DNA from: Bacteroidia bacterium
Lineage (GTDB): Bacteria > Bacteroidota > Bacteroidia > Flavobacteriales > Flavobacteriaceae
Reading direction: 5' to 3'
Assembly (NCBI GenBank): GCA_030428705.1
Contig: JAUIDI010000004.1
Coordinates: 1 to 64,000, forward strand
DNA length: 64,000 nucleotides
Part shown: one piece after another, positions 50,460 to 59,278 of the stretch
How positions within the stretch are numbered: position 1 is the stretch's first letter
How the letters are laid out: the number at the start of each line of letters is the position of its first letter
The notes under the pieces: generated by a model
What the model was told of the DNA's origin: nothing
The model's input: only the letters and a program-made list of their open reading frames with translations
Database searches by the model: none
Program-made: the position numbers and the translations under genes

Positions 50460-51136
50460 GGATTTTTTCATTCATTTTGATGGGAATCCTTCTTATCGGC
50501 TGTAAGAAGAAGGATCCGCCAAAACCACCGGAGAGTGCCAAATTGGTGTTTCCTCAAACCAATTCGGAATGTACTACCGGGGTAAGCTTGAACGAGACGA
50601 CAAGTCGGGTAGAATTCCAATGGTTGGCGGCCAATTTTGCCGAAACCTATGAACTAAGAGTAAAAAATCTAAATACGAACATCACACAGACTATAAGCAC
50701 ACAAGGGCTCAGTGCCCAACTACCGATAGAAAAGGGAGCTCAATTTTCGTGGTTCGTAAATTCGAAAAATTCGCAGGTTGCGCAAGCCACTGCGAGCGAG
50801 ACATGGCATTTTTATAATGCAGGATCCGAAACTACCCATGCGCCTTTTCCTCCCGAAATTTTATCCCCGAAATCGGCAGAGTCCGTTTTTAAGGACATCA
50901 ACAATGAAGTTACCCTTGACTGGCAAGGTGCCGATTTGGATAATGACATTATTGGTTATGATGTCTATTTTTCAACCGAGAACCCCCCGGAAACAATGGT
51001 TACTACAACGAGTCAGAACATCACCAGCTATAAGGTGACGGTAACCTCAAATACGGTTTACTATTGGAGAATAGTCGCTAAAGATCAAGAGGGGAATACG
51101 GCCGATTCGGGAATTTTCAGCTTCAAAGCGTTGTAA
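50456..51136 (+). CDS. Lipoprotein with two fibronectin-III-like domains, coupled to the metallopeptidase
   Basis: 226 aa. Lipobox ILLIGC at the N-terminus. Two beta-sandwich modules follow: SRVEFQWLAANFAETYELRV and EVTLDWQGADLDNDIIGYDV, the second ending in NTVYYWRIVAKDQEGNTADS, a typical FnIII C-strand pattern. It overlaps the metallopeptidase stop by 4 bases, so the protease and the lipoprotein are made together; a surface-anchoring or inhibitor/chaperone partner is conceivable. Converges on pth after 7 bases. Confidence 0.85.
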   Translation: MRIFSFILMGILLIGCKKKDPPKPPESAKLVFPQTNSECTTGVSLNETTSRVEFQWLAANFAETYELRVKNLNTNITQTISTQGLSAQLPIEKGAQFSWFVNSKNSQVAQATASETWHFYNAGSETTHAPFPPEILSPKSAESVFKDINNEVTLDWQGADLDNDIIGYDVYFSTENPPETMVTTTSQNITSYKVTVTSNTVYYWRIVAKDQEGNTADSGIFSFKAL

Positions 51137-51143
51137 TCGACCG

Positions 51144-51773
51144 CTACGTGTTGTTGAATTCATTCATCGTATTTTTTACTCCTGAAAGAACGAATGATTT
51201 TATCACTTCAATTGATTTTTTAAGGCGCTCATCGAGTGCCGATTTCTCTGCGGCATTCCATTCCCCAAGTACATAATCGATTTGTCTTCCCTTTGCAAAA
51301 TCGGAACCCACCCCAAACCGGAAACGGTTGTATGTTGTTGTTTGAAGTAGGCTTTGAACGCTTTTCAGTCCGTTGTGGCCGCCATCGCTTCCTTTGGTCT
51401 TTAAACGAATAGTACCAAATGGAAGGTTGATATCATCCGTAATTACCAAAAGGTTTTCCAAGGGTACTTTCTCCTTGTCCAACCAATATTTTATCGCTTT
51501 TCCGCTCAGGTTCATATACGTTGACGGTTTTATGCAAATAACAGTTCTACCCTTGATCTTAAAACTGCCTAGATCGCCCAATCGACCTGGTTCAAAATTG
51601 AAATCTTGCGCGTCGCTTAGCACATCCAATATCTTGAACCCAATATTATGGCGGGTTTCTGCATACTCATTTCCAATATTTCCAAGGCCTACGACCAGAT
51701 ATTTTTTCATGGGATCAATTTCTTCCCCAATGGTTTTGTTTCCAATAAAAAGGGATTTCAAAAATTCGAACAT
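51144..51773 (-). CDS. pth: Peptidyl-tRNA hydrolase
   Basis: 209 aa. Catalytic His in ETRHNIGFKILD, Asn in VGLGNIGNEYAETRHN, and ITDDINLPFGTIRLKTKGSD with GGHNGLKS. The ~20 residues before MKKYLVVGLGN recur in flavobacterial Pth proteins, so the longer start at 51773 is kept. Part of the conserved rplY-pth pair. Confidence 0.95.
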   Translation of the reverse strand: MFEFLKSLFIGNKTIGEEIDPMKKYLVVGLGNIGNEYAETRHNIGFKILDVLSDAQDFNFEPGRLGDLGSFKIKGRTVICIKPSTYMNLSGKAIKYWLDKEKVPLENLLVITDDINLPFGTIRLKTKGSDGGHNGLKSVQSLLQTTTYNRFRFGVGSDFAKGRQIDYVLGEWNAAEKSALDERLKKSIEVIKSFVLSGVKNTMNEFNNT

Positions 51774-51800
51774 AATTGAATTCGCATTTCCTAAAAATAC

Positions 51801-51844
51801 AAAAGCATCCTGAATTCCGATTTACCTCGAAACAGGATGCTTTT
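51801..51844 (-). terminator. Intrinsic terminator between rplY and pth
   Basis: AAAAGCATCCTG and CAGGATGCTTTT pair perfectly over 12 bases around a 20-base loop. On the minus strand it is followed by TGTATTTTTAGG. It lies 18 bases after the rplY stop and may separate or attenuate pth. Confidence 0.75.
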
Positions 51845-51862
51845 CTATTATTTTTGGGGAGA

Positions 51863-52534
51863 TTATTCTTTGCTTTCCCCTCCTTCGGCGGATTCTGCCG
51901 CAGGGGCTTCAGCACCTTCGCTCGCTCCATCGGCCGTTGCACCTTCTTCCAATCCTTCTTCATCCTCATCCTCATCGACCGTAACGGCGGCACGCGCAGT
52001 TTTCACCTGCACTACTACCGTGTTGTCAGGGTGTAAGATGGTGAAATCGTCGCTCAATAATGATTCGACGGAGATGTTATCGCCGATTCTCAACTTAGAA
52101 ATATCAACATCGAAGAAATCGGGTAATTTATCAGGTAATGCCTTAATGGCAAGTTTTCGTTTTCTGAACAATAACCGACCACCGTTGCGCACTCCGGGAG
52201 AATTGCCCTGTAAGCGTACGGGTATGTTCATGGTTATTGGTTTATCGGCGAACAATTGATAAAAGTCTATATGCAAAATACTATCCGTGACCGGGTGGAA
52301 CTGGATGTCCTGCATTACTGCATCGATCTTAGTGCCACCTTCCAAGTCAATCGCTACCGTGTGCGCGTTTGGGGTGTACACTAAGTTTTTGAACGCTAGT
52401 TCATCCGCTGAAAAGTGTAATGGTTCTTCCCCTCCGTATATCACGCAAGGAACCTTTCCAGCATTACGTAGGGCCTTCGTTGCCTTCTTGCCCACGCTTT
52501 CTCTTTCTGATCCTTTAATTGTAATTGACTTCAT
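51863..52534 (-). CDS. rplY: 50S ribosomal protein L25/general stress protein Ctc
   Basis: 223 aa, the long TL5/Ctc form. The N-terminal 5S-rRNA-binding domain ([40 protein letters not shown]) and the beta-rich C-terminal domain ([20 protein letters not shown]) are complete. The last ~40 residues are an acidic low-complexity tail ([20 protein letters not shown]). It follows prs by 46 bp, as in many Bacteroidota. Confidence 0.96.
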   Translation of the reverse strand: MKSITIKGSERESVGKKATKALRNAGKVPCVIYGGEEPLHFSADELAFKNLVYTPNAHTVAIDLEGGTKIDAVMQDIQFHPVTDSILHIDFYQLFADKPITMNIPVRLQGNSPGVRNGGRLLFRKRKLAIKALPDKLPDFFDVDISKLRIGDNISVESLLSDDFTILHPDNTVVVQVKTARAAVTVDEDEDEEGLEEGATADGASEGAEAPAAESAEGGESKE

Positions 52535-52580
52535 AATATGGTTTAAAAAATTAATAATCTTTTGAATACAGGCCCGATAA

Positions 52581-53522
52581 CTACATTAAGAATTTGGAAG
52601 CTATCGAAGTATTGTGATGTACCCGGTGCATGACATCTGCAAATAAAGGGGCACAGCTCAATACTTTTACCTTGTCACTATCTTTTTTAGAAGGAATCGA
52701 ATCGGTTATGATCAACTCCAACAATTTCGATTTCTGAATTCTTTCGTATGCCTGGCCCGAAAGCAAGCCATGGGTGGTAATCGCCCGAACGCTCAATGCG
52801 CCCCTTTCCATCATTAAATCTGCAGCCTTTGTCAAGGTGCCAGCGGTATCGACCATATCATCGACAAGAACTACATTCTTTCCATTGACATCACCTATGA
52901 GCTCCATGTGCGAAATTACATTGGCCTTCGCCCGTTGCTTATAACAGATTACCACATCCGATTCCAGCGCCTTTGAATAGGCATATGCCCTTTTTGAGCC
53001 GCCCATATCCGGTGATGCGATCGTCAGGTTTTCGAGATTGAGTTTCTTCAAGTATGGAAGAAACAGGGTAGAAGCAAAAAGATGATCCACAGGTTTTTCA
53101 AAAAACCCTTGTATTTGATCTGCATGCAGATCCATCGTGATAATCCGCGTTGCCCCTGCCGCCTCTAACATTTTTGCCACTAATTTGGCCGCAATGGGCA
53201 CCCTTGGTTTGTCTTTACGATCTTGTCGTGCCCATCCGAAATAAGGCATCACAGCGGTTATGTGCCTGGCCGACGCGCGTTTTGCCGCATCGAGCATCAA
53301 CAACATTTCCATGAGATTTTCGGAACTCGGGTTTGTCGATCCGATTATGAAGACTCTCGCGCCCCTCACCGATTCTTCGAACGATGGTTGAAACTCACCG
53401 TCGCTATATTTCGAAAAGATAACCTTGCCCAGTTCGGTACCGTAAGCCTCGGCAATTTTTTCTGCCAATACCGTACTTTGCGTACAAGCGAAAATTTTGG
53501 GTTCTGGCACGGTATAGGACAT
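52581..53522 (-). CDS. prs: Ribose-phosphate pyrophosphokinase
   Basis: 313 aa. It makes PRPP from ribose 5-phosphate and ATP for nucleotide, His and Trp synthesis. Signatures: [20 protein letters not shown], the Mg-binding [12 protein letters not shown] and the PRPP loop [19 protein letters not shown]. Head of the prs-rplY unit. Confidence 0.97.
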   Translation of the reverse strand: MSYTVPEPKIFACTQSTVLAEKIAEAYGTELGKVIFSKYSDGEFQPSFEESVRGARVFIIGSTNPSSENLMEMLLMLDAAKRASARHITAVMPYFGWARQDRKDKPRVPIAAKLVAKMLEAAGATRIITMDLHADQIQGFFEKPVDHLFASTLFLPYLKKLNLENLTIASPDMGGSKRAYAYSKALESDVVICYKQRAKANVISHMELIGDVNGKNVVLVDDMVDTAGTLTKAADLMMERGALSVRAITTHGLLSGQAYERIQKSKLLELIITDSIPSKKDSDKVKVLSCAPLFADVMHRVHHNTSIASKFLM

Positions 53523-53574
53523 GGTTAACCTGTTGTTTTTTAGTTTATTGTAAGCCCTTTTTATTAGCGAGGTG

Positions 53575-53582
53575 CAAATTTA
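53575..53582 (-). promoter_or_regulatory. Candidate -7 element for prs
   Basis: On the minus strand TAAATTTG matches TAnnTTTG, 53 bases upstream of the prs ATG. Confidence 0.45.
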
Positions 53583-53647
53583 AAAATTAATTTGTGTTGG
53601 TAAAGGAATAATGTGGTTATTTTCGATGGTAAAAAGAAAATATTTTT

Positions 53648-53655
53648 TAGTTTTG
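53648..53655 (+). promoter_or_regulatory. Candidate -7 element for tRNA-Leu
   Basis: TAGTTTTG matches TAnnTTTG exactly, 19 bases before the first base of the tRNA. Confidence 0.5.
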
Positions 53656-53673
53656 CAGTCCCAATTTTGTTTT

Positions 53674-53754
53674 GCTCGAGTGGCGGAACTGGTAGACGCG
53701 CTGGATTCAAAATCCAGTTCCTTTGGAGTGTGGGTTCGATTCCCACCTCGAGTA
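53674..53754 (+). tRNA. tRNA-Leu (anticodon CAA)
   Basis: 81 nt. Acceptor GCTCGAG pairs with CTCGAGT (one G-T pair), discriminator A. D-arm GCGGAACTGGTAGACGC, anticodon stem CTGGA/TCCAG with loop TTCAAAA (anticodon CAA, decodes UUG), a long class II variable arm, and T-arm GTGGG-TTCGATT-CCCAC. CCA is not encoded. Followed directly by an intrinsic terminator. Confidence 0.96.
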
Positions 53755-53760
53755 CTTTTC

Positions 53761-53795
53761 AAAACCCTAAAAGTCGAAACGATTTTTAGGGTTTT
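53761..53795 (+). terminator. Intrinsic terminator of tRNA-Leu
   Basis: AAAACCCTAAAA pairs with TTTTAGGGTTTT around an 11-base loop; T-rich on its 3' side. Starts 6 bases after the tRNA. Confidence 0.8.
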
Positions 53796-53983
53796 ACTAT
53801 TAACCTAATGTGGATATATTTTTATTTATACTTCTTGGTACTATCAATTTGATTGTCAGATGAATCTTTAGGAGGTTCAAGTCTTGTTTCTTCTTATTTC
53901 ATCCTTATTAGGGTATTGCTAAATCTATCCATTATTATGTAAAATGGAGTACGGTTTTAGTATTGACCGGTGGGTTTTTATAA

Positions 53984-55240
53984 TCAATTAATTTTCCGTT
54001 TTCTAAACCAAATATCTTCCAAACTTAGGTTAAGGGAAATCAAGTGGTATTTTTCCCTTATAAGAACATTTTGTAATTGACCTTTGGCTCCGTAACTATA
54101 TGATAGGTTCATTAGTGAATTACTTACATTCCCCATTGGTATACCGATACCGGCCGTAAAATTAAAACCGTCAATTTTTTTGCCGTTTATAGCCAAATAA
54201 CCTGTGTCGTAGTTAAAACCGGCTCGATATCGGATGCGTTGACCGTATTTAAGGCTCTTTGCATTTTTCAAATATTCGATACCAAAGGCAAAGATGTCTT
54301 GATCCACGTATTGGCCAAGGTTTTCGGTCTGGCCGGTAGAATTCCAATAGTTTTTCTTGTAGTCCGCATTAACAGTATACGATTCAAAAAAATCAACACT
54401 AAAGCCAATACCCAACTCCAAGGGCATGTTAAAACTATCCGCACTGCCTGAACTATTATTTTCGGCAATAATCTCAGAACCATCCAAAGTTTTTACCACA
54501 GAACGTTTCAGTCTGCCGGTCAAATCGGTGGGAAACTGAACCGTGCTGCCGATGGTAAGATTTTCCAATAAATCGTATTGCAGTCCAAAACCTACACGAA
54601 CGCCACTATAATTGGTGGTCTGGGTAGATTCGAATGCATTACCGTTGACTTCAAAAGACTCGTTCTCTTCGATATTGCCAAATAGCAAAGAAGTGCTCAG
54701 ACCCAATCGAAGTCCACCGACAATACGATACCCAAGATTCAGGCGTAGATCGCTCAGCCCCCCCAAACCATCAACATTACTTTCGAAGGTATCTGTACTT
54801 CCCTCGATATTACTTTGCATACCTACTAACGTGTAGCCTACATTACTGTATGGAAGCATGACAATGCCGGCCCCGAGCCCATCCGTTATTCGAAAGGCCA
54901 ATGCCACGTTAGAAAAATTCACGTTGGTCCTTCCTTCGGTACTTAGCGAATTATTATAGGTGTTGTACGCAGCGCTGACACCGACATCATAAAAAAAGGA
55001 ATTTTGTGGAATCAAGGCAAAGTTGGCAGGATTCAAATTATTGATCTCCCTATCGGTCTTGAGACCGATACCACTATAGCCAAGCCCATTGGTTTTTCCG
55101 ATGCTAGCTTGATTGATGACCCCTAACCCATAAAGGGAATAAGGAGAACTTGTAAGGCCCTCGGACTGGGCGAGACCGACAGCCGAAATGGAATACAAGA
55201 TAAAAATGGAAACTATTTTTTTATTACTCGGTCTCATCAT
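53984..55240 (-). CDS. Outer-membrane beta-barrel protein (FadL/OmpP1-like)
   Basis: 418 aa. Signal peptide IVSIFILYSISAVGLAQ, then the typical SSPYSLYGLGVINQASIGKT opening and NNLNPANFALIPQNSFFYDV, which is the 'N-P-A-x' region of FadL/OmpP1-like barrels. Alternating strands run through to the C-terminus (MNLSYSYGAKGQLQ, YHLISLNLSLEDIWF). Probably a substrate channel or assembly-related porin. It starts MM; the second Met (55237) is equally possible. It overlaps the DUF4270 stop by 17 bases, so it is coupled to that lipoprotein. Confidence 0.85.
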   Translation of the reverse strand: MMRPSNKKIVSIFILYSISAVGLAQSEGLTSSPYSLYGLGVINQASIGKTNGLGYSGIGLKTDREINNLNPANFALIPQNSFFYDVGVSAAYNTYNNSLSTEGRTNVNFSNVALAFRITDGLGAGIVMLPYSNVGYTLVGMQSNIEGSTDTFESNVDGLGGLSDLRLNLGYRIVGGLRLGLSTSLLFGNIEENESFEVNGNAFESTQTTNYSGVRVGFGLQYDLLENLTIGSTVQFPTDLTGRLKRSVVKTLDGSEIIAENNSSGSADSFNMPLELGIGFSVDFFESYTVNADYKKNYWNSTGQTENLGQYVDQDIFAFGIEYLKNAKSLKYGQRIRYRAGFNYDTGYLAINGKKIDGFNFTAGIGIPMGNVSNSLMNLSYSYGAKGQLQNVLIREKYHLISLNLSLEDIWFRKRKIN

Positions 55241-56576
55241 AAATTGAATAGATTACCTCTAGAACAGTTCCGTTTTCGGCGCTTCCCTGAAGCACAAAAC
55301 GGTCAACGATAGAATTATAGTTGTCTGGAAAGAGAATCAGGGCATTTTCCGTATTTCCTTCCGTTAACAACAAACTTTCTAAATATGTGGCCAGCGGCAG
55401 TTCATAATAAATTTCATTGAACTCTTGGTTTTCACGATTTAAAATTGCCAAAACAGGAGATGTGTCTGGGTTACGCAATTGTTGCGTAAGATCATTGTTT
55501 TCGTCGACGATAAATACCGATAGACTATCCTTTAAAATAAGCCTGTCGTTGTAAGACTGTTGAACGGGTTTTATTTTAAGAACGGCATCAAGCAATGTAC
55601 CCTTGCCCTGAATATCATATAGGCTTTTGATATAAGGAAATCGGATCCGGGTGGCTATGCCCGTACCGGATTGGACAAAACTTTGGTTCTCGGCATCCGA
55701 ACTTTCAAGGTTAACCTCCTCGTCAGTAAGCGTTTGCAAATAGGAAACGGGATTCACAGCGCTTATACGATTGAAAAAAGGTATGGGTGTACTTGTAGTA
55801 TTGAAGTTGAAGTCAATATACTCTTGCACACGTTCATCTTCTTCGGCAATACTAAAATATAGGCGTATATAACTCTTGTCGGCATCCAATGAAAACCCTA
55901 TAATGGATCCATCATCGGCCACATCCGGTTGTACGGCAATCCCTTTAAAATATTCCTTGAATTCATCCGAGGTGGTAATCTGCTTTTCCTGTAATCTCGA
56001 AAAAAAGTCCAACCCTAGACTATCGGAAAGTGTAATTTCCAACGAATCGGCCTGCAAGGGTCTTGGGCTATATGAAAGAGCGCCCATATTTTCCTCGTAA
56101 AACCGAACCGTACTCGTATTATAGAAATAATCCCCATTTTTTGGCACCATGTTCTCGCTCAACCGCTTTATATGGATCGTGTTGGTCTGAAGGGTGTCAT
56201 TGTAGTAGTATTTATCCGGTGCCAAATAGCATACAATGCTATCAAATTCAGCTTCACTATCGATAGTGTATGAGGAAGGAAGTATTTCTAAATAACTTGA
56301 AGTCTCAACCACACCGAAAATCGGATCTGTGTATTTTCCGACCAAAATTCGGTCAGACTCCGAAGTAATGATACTGTCGAACTTCATGGTCGATGTTTCT
56401 ACGGTAATCGTATCAATTAACATTACCCGAATGTTACTGTCGGTAAAAACACTGCCGGCTACAAAATCGGAGTCGTTGAATCCTTCATCACTACACGAAA
56501 AAAATAATAACACCATAAAAAAAGCTATTGCTAGCGGGATAAGAAACCAAGCTGTTTCTTTAACTATTTTTTTCAT
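55224..56576 (-). CDS. DUF4270 lipoprotein
   Basis: 450 aa from ATG 56576. Lipobox in FFMVLLFFSC, then SDEGFNDSDFVAGSVFTDSN and the DUF4270 core with DRILVGKYTDPIFGVVETSS and TYLESLLLTEGNTENALILF. Bacteroidota-specific surface or periplasmic lipoprotein of unknown role. Its downstream neighbour is an outer-membrane barrel (17-base overlap), a pairing that suggests an export or surface-assembly unit. Confidence 0.88.
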   Translation of the reverse strand: MKKIVKETAWFLIPLAIAFFMVLLFFSCSDEGFNDSDFVAGSVFTDSNIRVMLIDTITVETSTMKFDSIITSESDRILVGKYTDPIFGVVETSSYLEILPSSYTIDSEAEFDSIVCYLAPDKYYYNDTLQTNTIHIKRLSENMVPKNGDYFYNTSTVRFYEENMGALSYSPRPLQADSLEITLSDSLGLDFFSRLQEKQITTSDEFKEYFKGIAVQPDVADDGSIIGFSLDADKSYIRLYFSIAEEDERVQEYIDFNFNTTSTPIPFFNRISAVNPVSYLQTLTDEEVNLESSDAENQSFVQSGTGIATRIRFPYIKSLYDIQGKGTLLDAVLKIKPVQQSYNDRLILKDSLSVFIVDENNDLTQQLRNPDTSPVLAILNRENQEFNEIYYELPLATYLESLLLTEGNTENALILFPDNYNSIVDRFVLQGSAENGTVLEVIYSIYDETE

Positions 56577-56596
56577 TCCGAAAGTAAATTTGAAAT

Positions 56597-56604
56597 CAAA
56601 AGTA
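56597..56604 (-). promoter_or_regulatory. Candidate -7 element for the DUF4270/barrel operon
   Basis: On the minus strand TACTTTTG matches TAnnTTTG, 21 bases upstream of the DUF4270 ATG. Confidence 0.5.
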
Positions 56605-56776
56605 TATGTCGTGCGGCTAGGCATTACTGCACAATAGACGAATACGTATTCTTAAGGGATCAATAGGCGAAAAATACCGATGAAGCCTTTCAGGGGTTTC
56701 GTAGATCAAAAAGTACTATTGGTCTGTTAAAACCCATCGTTTATATATTCTGTTTCTCCGTCGAAAAATCACAAGT

Positions 56777-56784
56777 TAGTTTTG
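56777..56784 (+). promoter_or_regulatory. Candidate -7 element for the Kelch lipoprotein
   Basis: TAGTTTTG matches TAnnTTTG, 38 bases before the ATG at 56822. A 12-bp perfect palindrome GAATACGTATTC (56640-56651) lies in the same divergent gap and might be a regulator site. Confidence 0.45.
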
Positions 56785-56821
56785 GACAATAGTTTGATAT
56801 TTCAAATGAAACAACTTCGAT

Positions 56822-57820
56822 ATGCAACGTAACCCGTACAATTTTAAAATAGCAGGCTTTATAGCTGTGTATATACTTTTCTTCACAGGTTGTTCAAGCG
56901 ACGATGAGGATGCCGATGATTTGGGCAATTGGGTGAACAGGTCTGTCTTTGATGGTAGTCCGCGCAGTGGAGTGTCCTCTTTCACTGTGGGTAACGTAGG
57001 TTATATCGGTGTAGGTTATGACGGTGACGATTACCTTGCCTCCGTTTGGGCATACGATATAGATGGGGACTATTGGTCGCAAAAAGCCGATTTTCCTGGA
57101 GTGGCCCGAAATGCTGCCGTAGGATTCGAAGTAAACGGTATGGGTTATATAGGATCCGGGTATGATGGGGTGAACGAATTGAACGATTTTTTTACGTATG
57201 ACCCAAATACCAATACGTGGTCGGAAATAGCCCCGTGCCCGGCAACTGCAAGGAGAAGTGCCGTTGCCTTTGGCGCAAACGGTTTTGGGTATTTTGGAAC
57301 CGGCTTCGATGGTGACAACGATAGAAAAGATTTTTGGAAATACGACCCCACTTCCGATACATGGGCAGAGCTTGTTGGTTTCGGGGGCAATAAGAGAAGA
57401 GCGGCCGTTACATTTACTATCGGCGACAAGGTGTATTTGGGCACCGGGGTTTCAAATGGGGTTTTCCAAGATGATTTTTGGGAGTTCGATGCGCTTACGG
57501 AAAGTTGGACAAAAAAGTTGGATCTTGATGAAGAAGATGATTATCTGATTGCGAGAAGCAATGCTGTCGGGTTTACCCTCAATGGGTATGGATATATTGC
57601 CTGTGGCACCAACAGTGGTACCTTGACCACCGTTTGGGAATATGACCCTTCGACCGATAGCTGGGAGTCTAAAACCAATTTTGAAGGTACCAACCGTCAA
57701 GATGCCGTTGCATTTTCAAACAATACCCGTGCCTTTGTCGGACTCGGTAGAACCGGGTCGTTGTATTTGGACGATTTGGACGAGTTTTTTCCTTTCAACG
57801 AATATGATGATGAAGATTGA
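56822..57820 (+). CDS. Kelch-repeat lipoprotein
   Basis: 332 aa. Lipobox FFTGC. About six Kelch blades are visible, each with a pattern like 'R-x-x-A-V-x-F-x-x-x-x-x-G-Y-x-G-x-G' followed by 'D-F-W-x-Y-D-x-x-x-x-x-W': RNAAVGFEVNGMGYIGSGYD, RRSAVAFGANGFGYFGTGFD, RRAAVTFTIGDKVYLGTGVS. It should form a single six-bladed propeller at the outer membrane. The last residues are acidic (EFFPFNEYDDED). The role is unknown; it may bind glycans or proteins. Confidence 0.9.
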   Translation: MQRNPYNFKIAGFIAVYILFFTGCSSDDEDADDLGNWVNRSVFDGSPRSGVSSFTVGNVGYIGVGYDGDDYLASVWAYDIDGDYWSQKADFPGVARNAAVGFEVNGMGYIGSGYDGVNELNDFFTYDPNTNTWSEIAPCPATARRSAVAFGANGFGYFGTGFDGDNDRKDFWKYDPTSDTWAELVGFGGNKRRAAVTFTIGDKVYLGTGVSNGVFQDDFWEFDALTESWTKKLDLDEEDDYLIARSNAVGFTLNGYGYIACGTNSGTLTTVWEYDPSTDSWESKTNFEGTNRQDAVAFSNNTRAFVGLGRTGSLYLDDLDEFFPFNEYDDED

Positions 57821-57841
57821 TTGTTTTACTACTTGTATGTT

Positions 57842-57877
57842 AAAAGGGGTTCCATGCTTATGTGGAACCCCTTTTTA
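57842..57877 (+). terminator. Intrinsic terminator of the Kelch gene
   Basis: AAAAGGGGTTCCA pairs with TGGAACCCCTTTT around TGCTTATG; T-run follows. It lies 22 bases after the Kelch stop and just before the DUF4907 gene. Confidence 0.85.
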
Positions 57878-57893
57878 AAAAATCTGATGGGTT

Positions 57894-58226
57894 ATGAAAA
57901 TCTTGAGAAGTTTTTCCTTTGTCTTTTTAGGTACATTTTTTATTGCATTTCTCTCGTTCTATTTTTTTTCAAAAAAGGAGGACAAAGCTTCATTGACCAC
58001 CCAAATTATTAAAGTCGATTCTGGCTATGGCTACCAGATAAAAAAAAACGGCAAACCCTTGATACGGCAAGAATTTATTCCTGCAGTACCGGGCCAGCGG
58101 TCTTTTGCGACCTCAGAAAATGCCAAGCACATAGCGGAGTTGGTAAAGCAAAAATTGTTAAGGGGGCAAAGTCCGGTGATAAGTATTGACGAATTGAAAG
58201 AACTGAATATAAATACCGGTCATTGA
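57894..58226 (+). CDS. DUF4907 small exported protein
   Basis: 110 aa. N-terminal hydrophobic helix (FSFVFLGTFFIAFLSFYFF), then the DUF4907 core (SGYGYQIKKNGKPLIRQEFI, PAVPGQRSFATSENAKHIAE, LVKQKLLRGQSPVISIDELK). Bacteroidota family of unknown function, typically a short membrane-tethered or periplasmic domain, and often found near LytS/LytTR genes. It begins the run to the sensor kinase (1-base gap). Confidence 0.88.
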   Translation: MKILRSFSFVFLGTFFIAFLSFYFFSKKEDKASLTTQIIKVDSGYGYQIKKNGKPLIRQEFIPAVPGQRSFATSENAKHIAELVKQKLLRGQSPVISIDELKELNINTGH

Positions 58227-58227
58227 C

Positions 58228-59268
58228 ATGGCACGGGTTACCGACATCAAAAGATATCCGTTCCAATTGTTCATGCATCTTTTCGTGTGGGCGACATTTT
58301 ATGGAATAATGTTATATCCGATAGTATTGGAAGGTAGGTCTTTGCCATCAGGCACGATCGCAAGATTATTTGCGGCAACGGCGTTATTCTATCTGAACTA
58401 TTTTTTTTTGGTCCCCAAGTTATTGCTCAAGAAAGATATTTACATTTACGTTTTGGTATCGGTAACACTATTAATCATCGTCGGTGCTATTGTTCAATTA
58501 TCGTTTCCCCCCGATTTTCCTCCAAGGCCCATTCAAGATTTTCGGCCCAGAAAACCTCCCGTCGACAAAAACTGGTTACGCCTTCTTTTTGTGCCTGTTA
58601 TGGCTATCGGAATCCCTTATGCGATCAGTGCCGTTCTACGTATGTATAGGGAGTGGAAGAAAAACGAAGACCTTCGAAAAAAAGTCGAAAAAGAAAAGAT
58701 TCAATCAGAGCTTCAGTTTTTGAAAACACAGTTGAACCCACATTTTTTGTTCAACTCGTTGAACGCCATTTACGCCCTTTCCGTCAAGAATTCAAAGGAA
58801 ACATCCGAAGCCATTATCAATCTGTCGGAAATGATGCGCTATATGCTCTATGAAGCGGACAAAGATATGGTTCCTTTGACCAAGGAATTGGAATACATTA
58901 AAAGTTACGTGCAATTACAGCGTTTAAGATTGGCGGATAGCGAGAACGTGACTCTCAACATCTCCGGGGAGGACAAGAACAAGGCGATTCCCCCGCTGTT
59001 GTTCATATCGTTTATTGAAAACGCGTTCAAGTACGGAACCGATTATCAGGGCAGGACCACCGTGAAAATAAACCTAATCATAGATGATGACTCAATCCAT
59101 TTATCGGTAATGAATTTAATCGGCATTCATAACAAAGAAAAGAACAGTTTCGGGGTCGGACTTGAAAACGTTCGCAACCGTCTAAAATTATTATACCCCA
59201 ATGCACATGTGCTAAAAGTAAAAAACGATGGCGAAACGTATTCGGTAAACCTGGTCTTAAACCAATAA
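58228..59268 (+). CDS. LytS-family sensor histidine kinase
   Basis: 346 aa. Four transmembrane helices in residues 1-135 (FMHLFVWATFYGIMLYPIVL, FYLNYFFLVPKLLL, YVLVSVTLLIIVGAIVQL, LFVPVMAIGIPYAISAVL), then the His_kinase domain with the phospho-acceptor H172 in LNPHFLFNSLNAIY and an ATPase lobe (FENAFKYGTDYQGR, GVGLENVRNRLKLLYPNA). It phosphorylates the LytTR partner 10 bases downstream. No periplasmic sensor domain of size is present, so the signal is probably sensed in the membrane. Confidence 0.92.
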   Translation: MARVTDIKRYPFQLFMHLFVWATFYGIMLYPIVLEGRSLPSGTIARLFAATALFYLNYFFLVPKLLLKKDIYIYVLVSVTLLIIVGAIVQLSFPPDFPPRPIQDFRPRKPPVDKNWLRLLFVPVMAIGIPYAISAVLRMYREWKKNEDLRKKVEKEKIQSELQFLKTQLNPHFLFNSLNAIYALSVKNSKETSEAIINLSEMMRYMLYEADKDMVPLTKELEYIKSYVQLQRLRLADSENVTLNISGEDKNKAIPPLLFISFIENAFKYGTDYQGRTTVKINLIIDDDSIHLSVMNLIGIHNKEKNSFGVGLENVRNRLKLLYPNAHVLKVKNDGETYSVNLVLNQ

Positions 59269-59278
59269 ATCAATTCTT

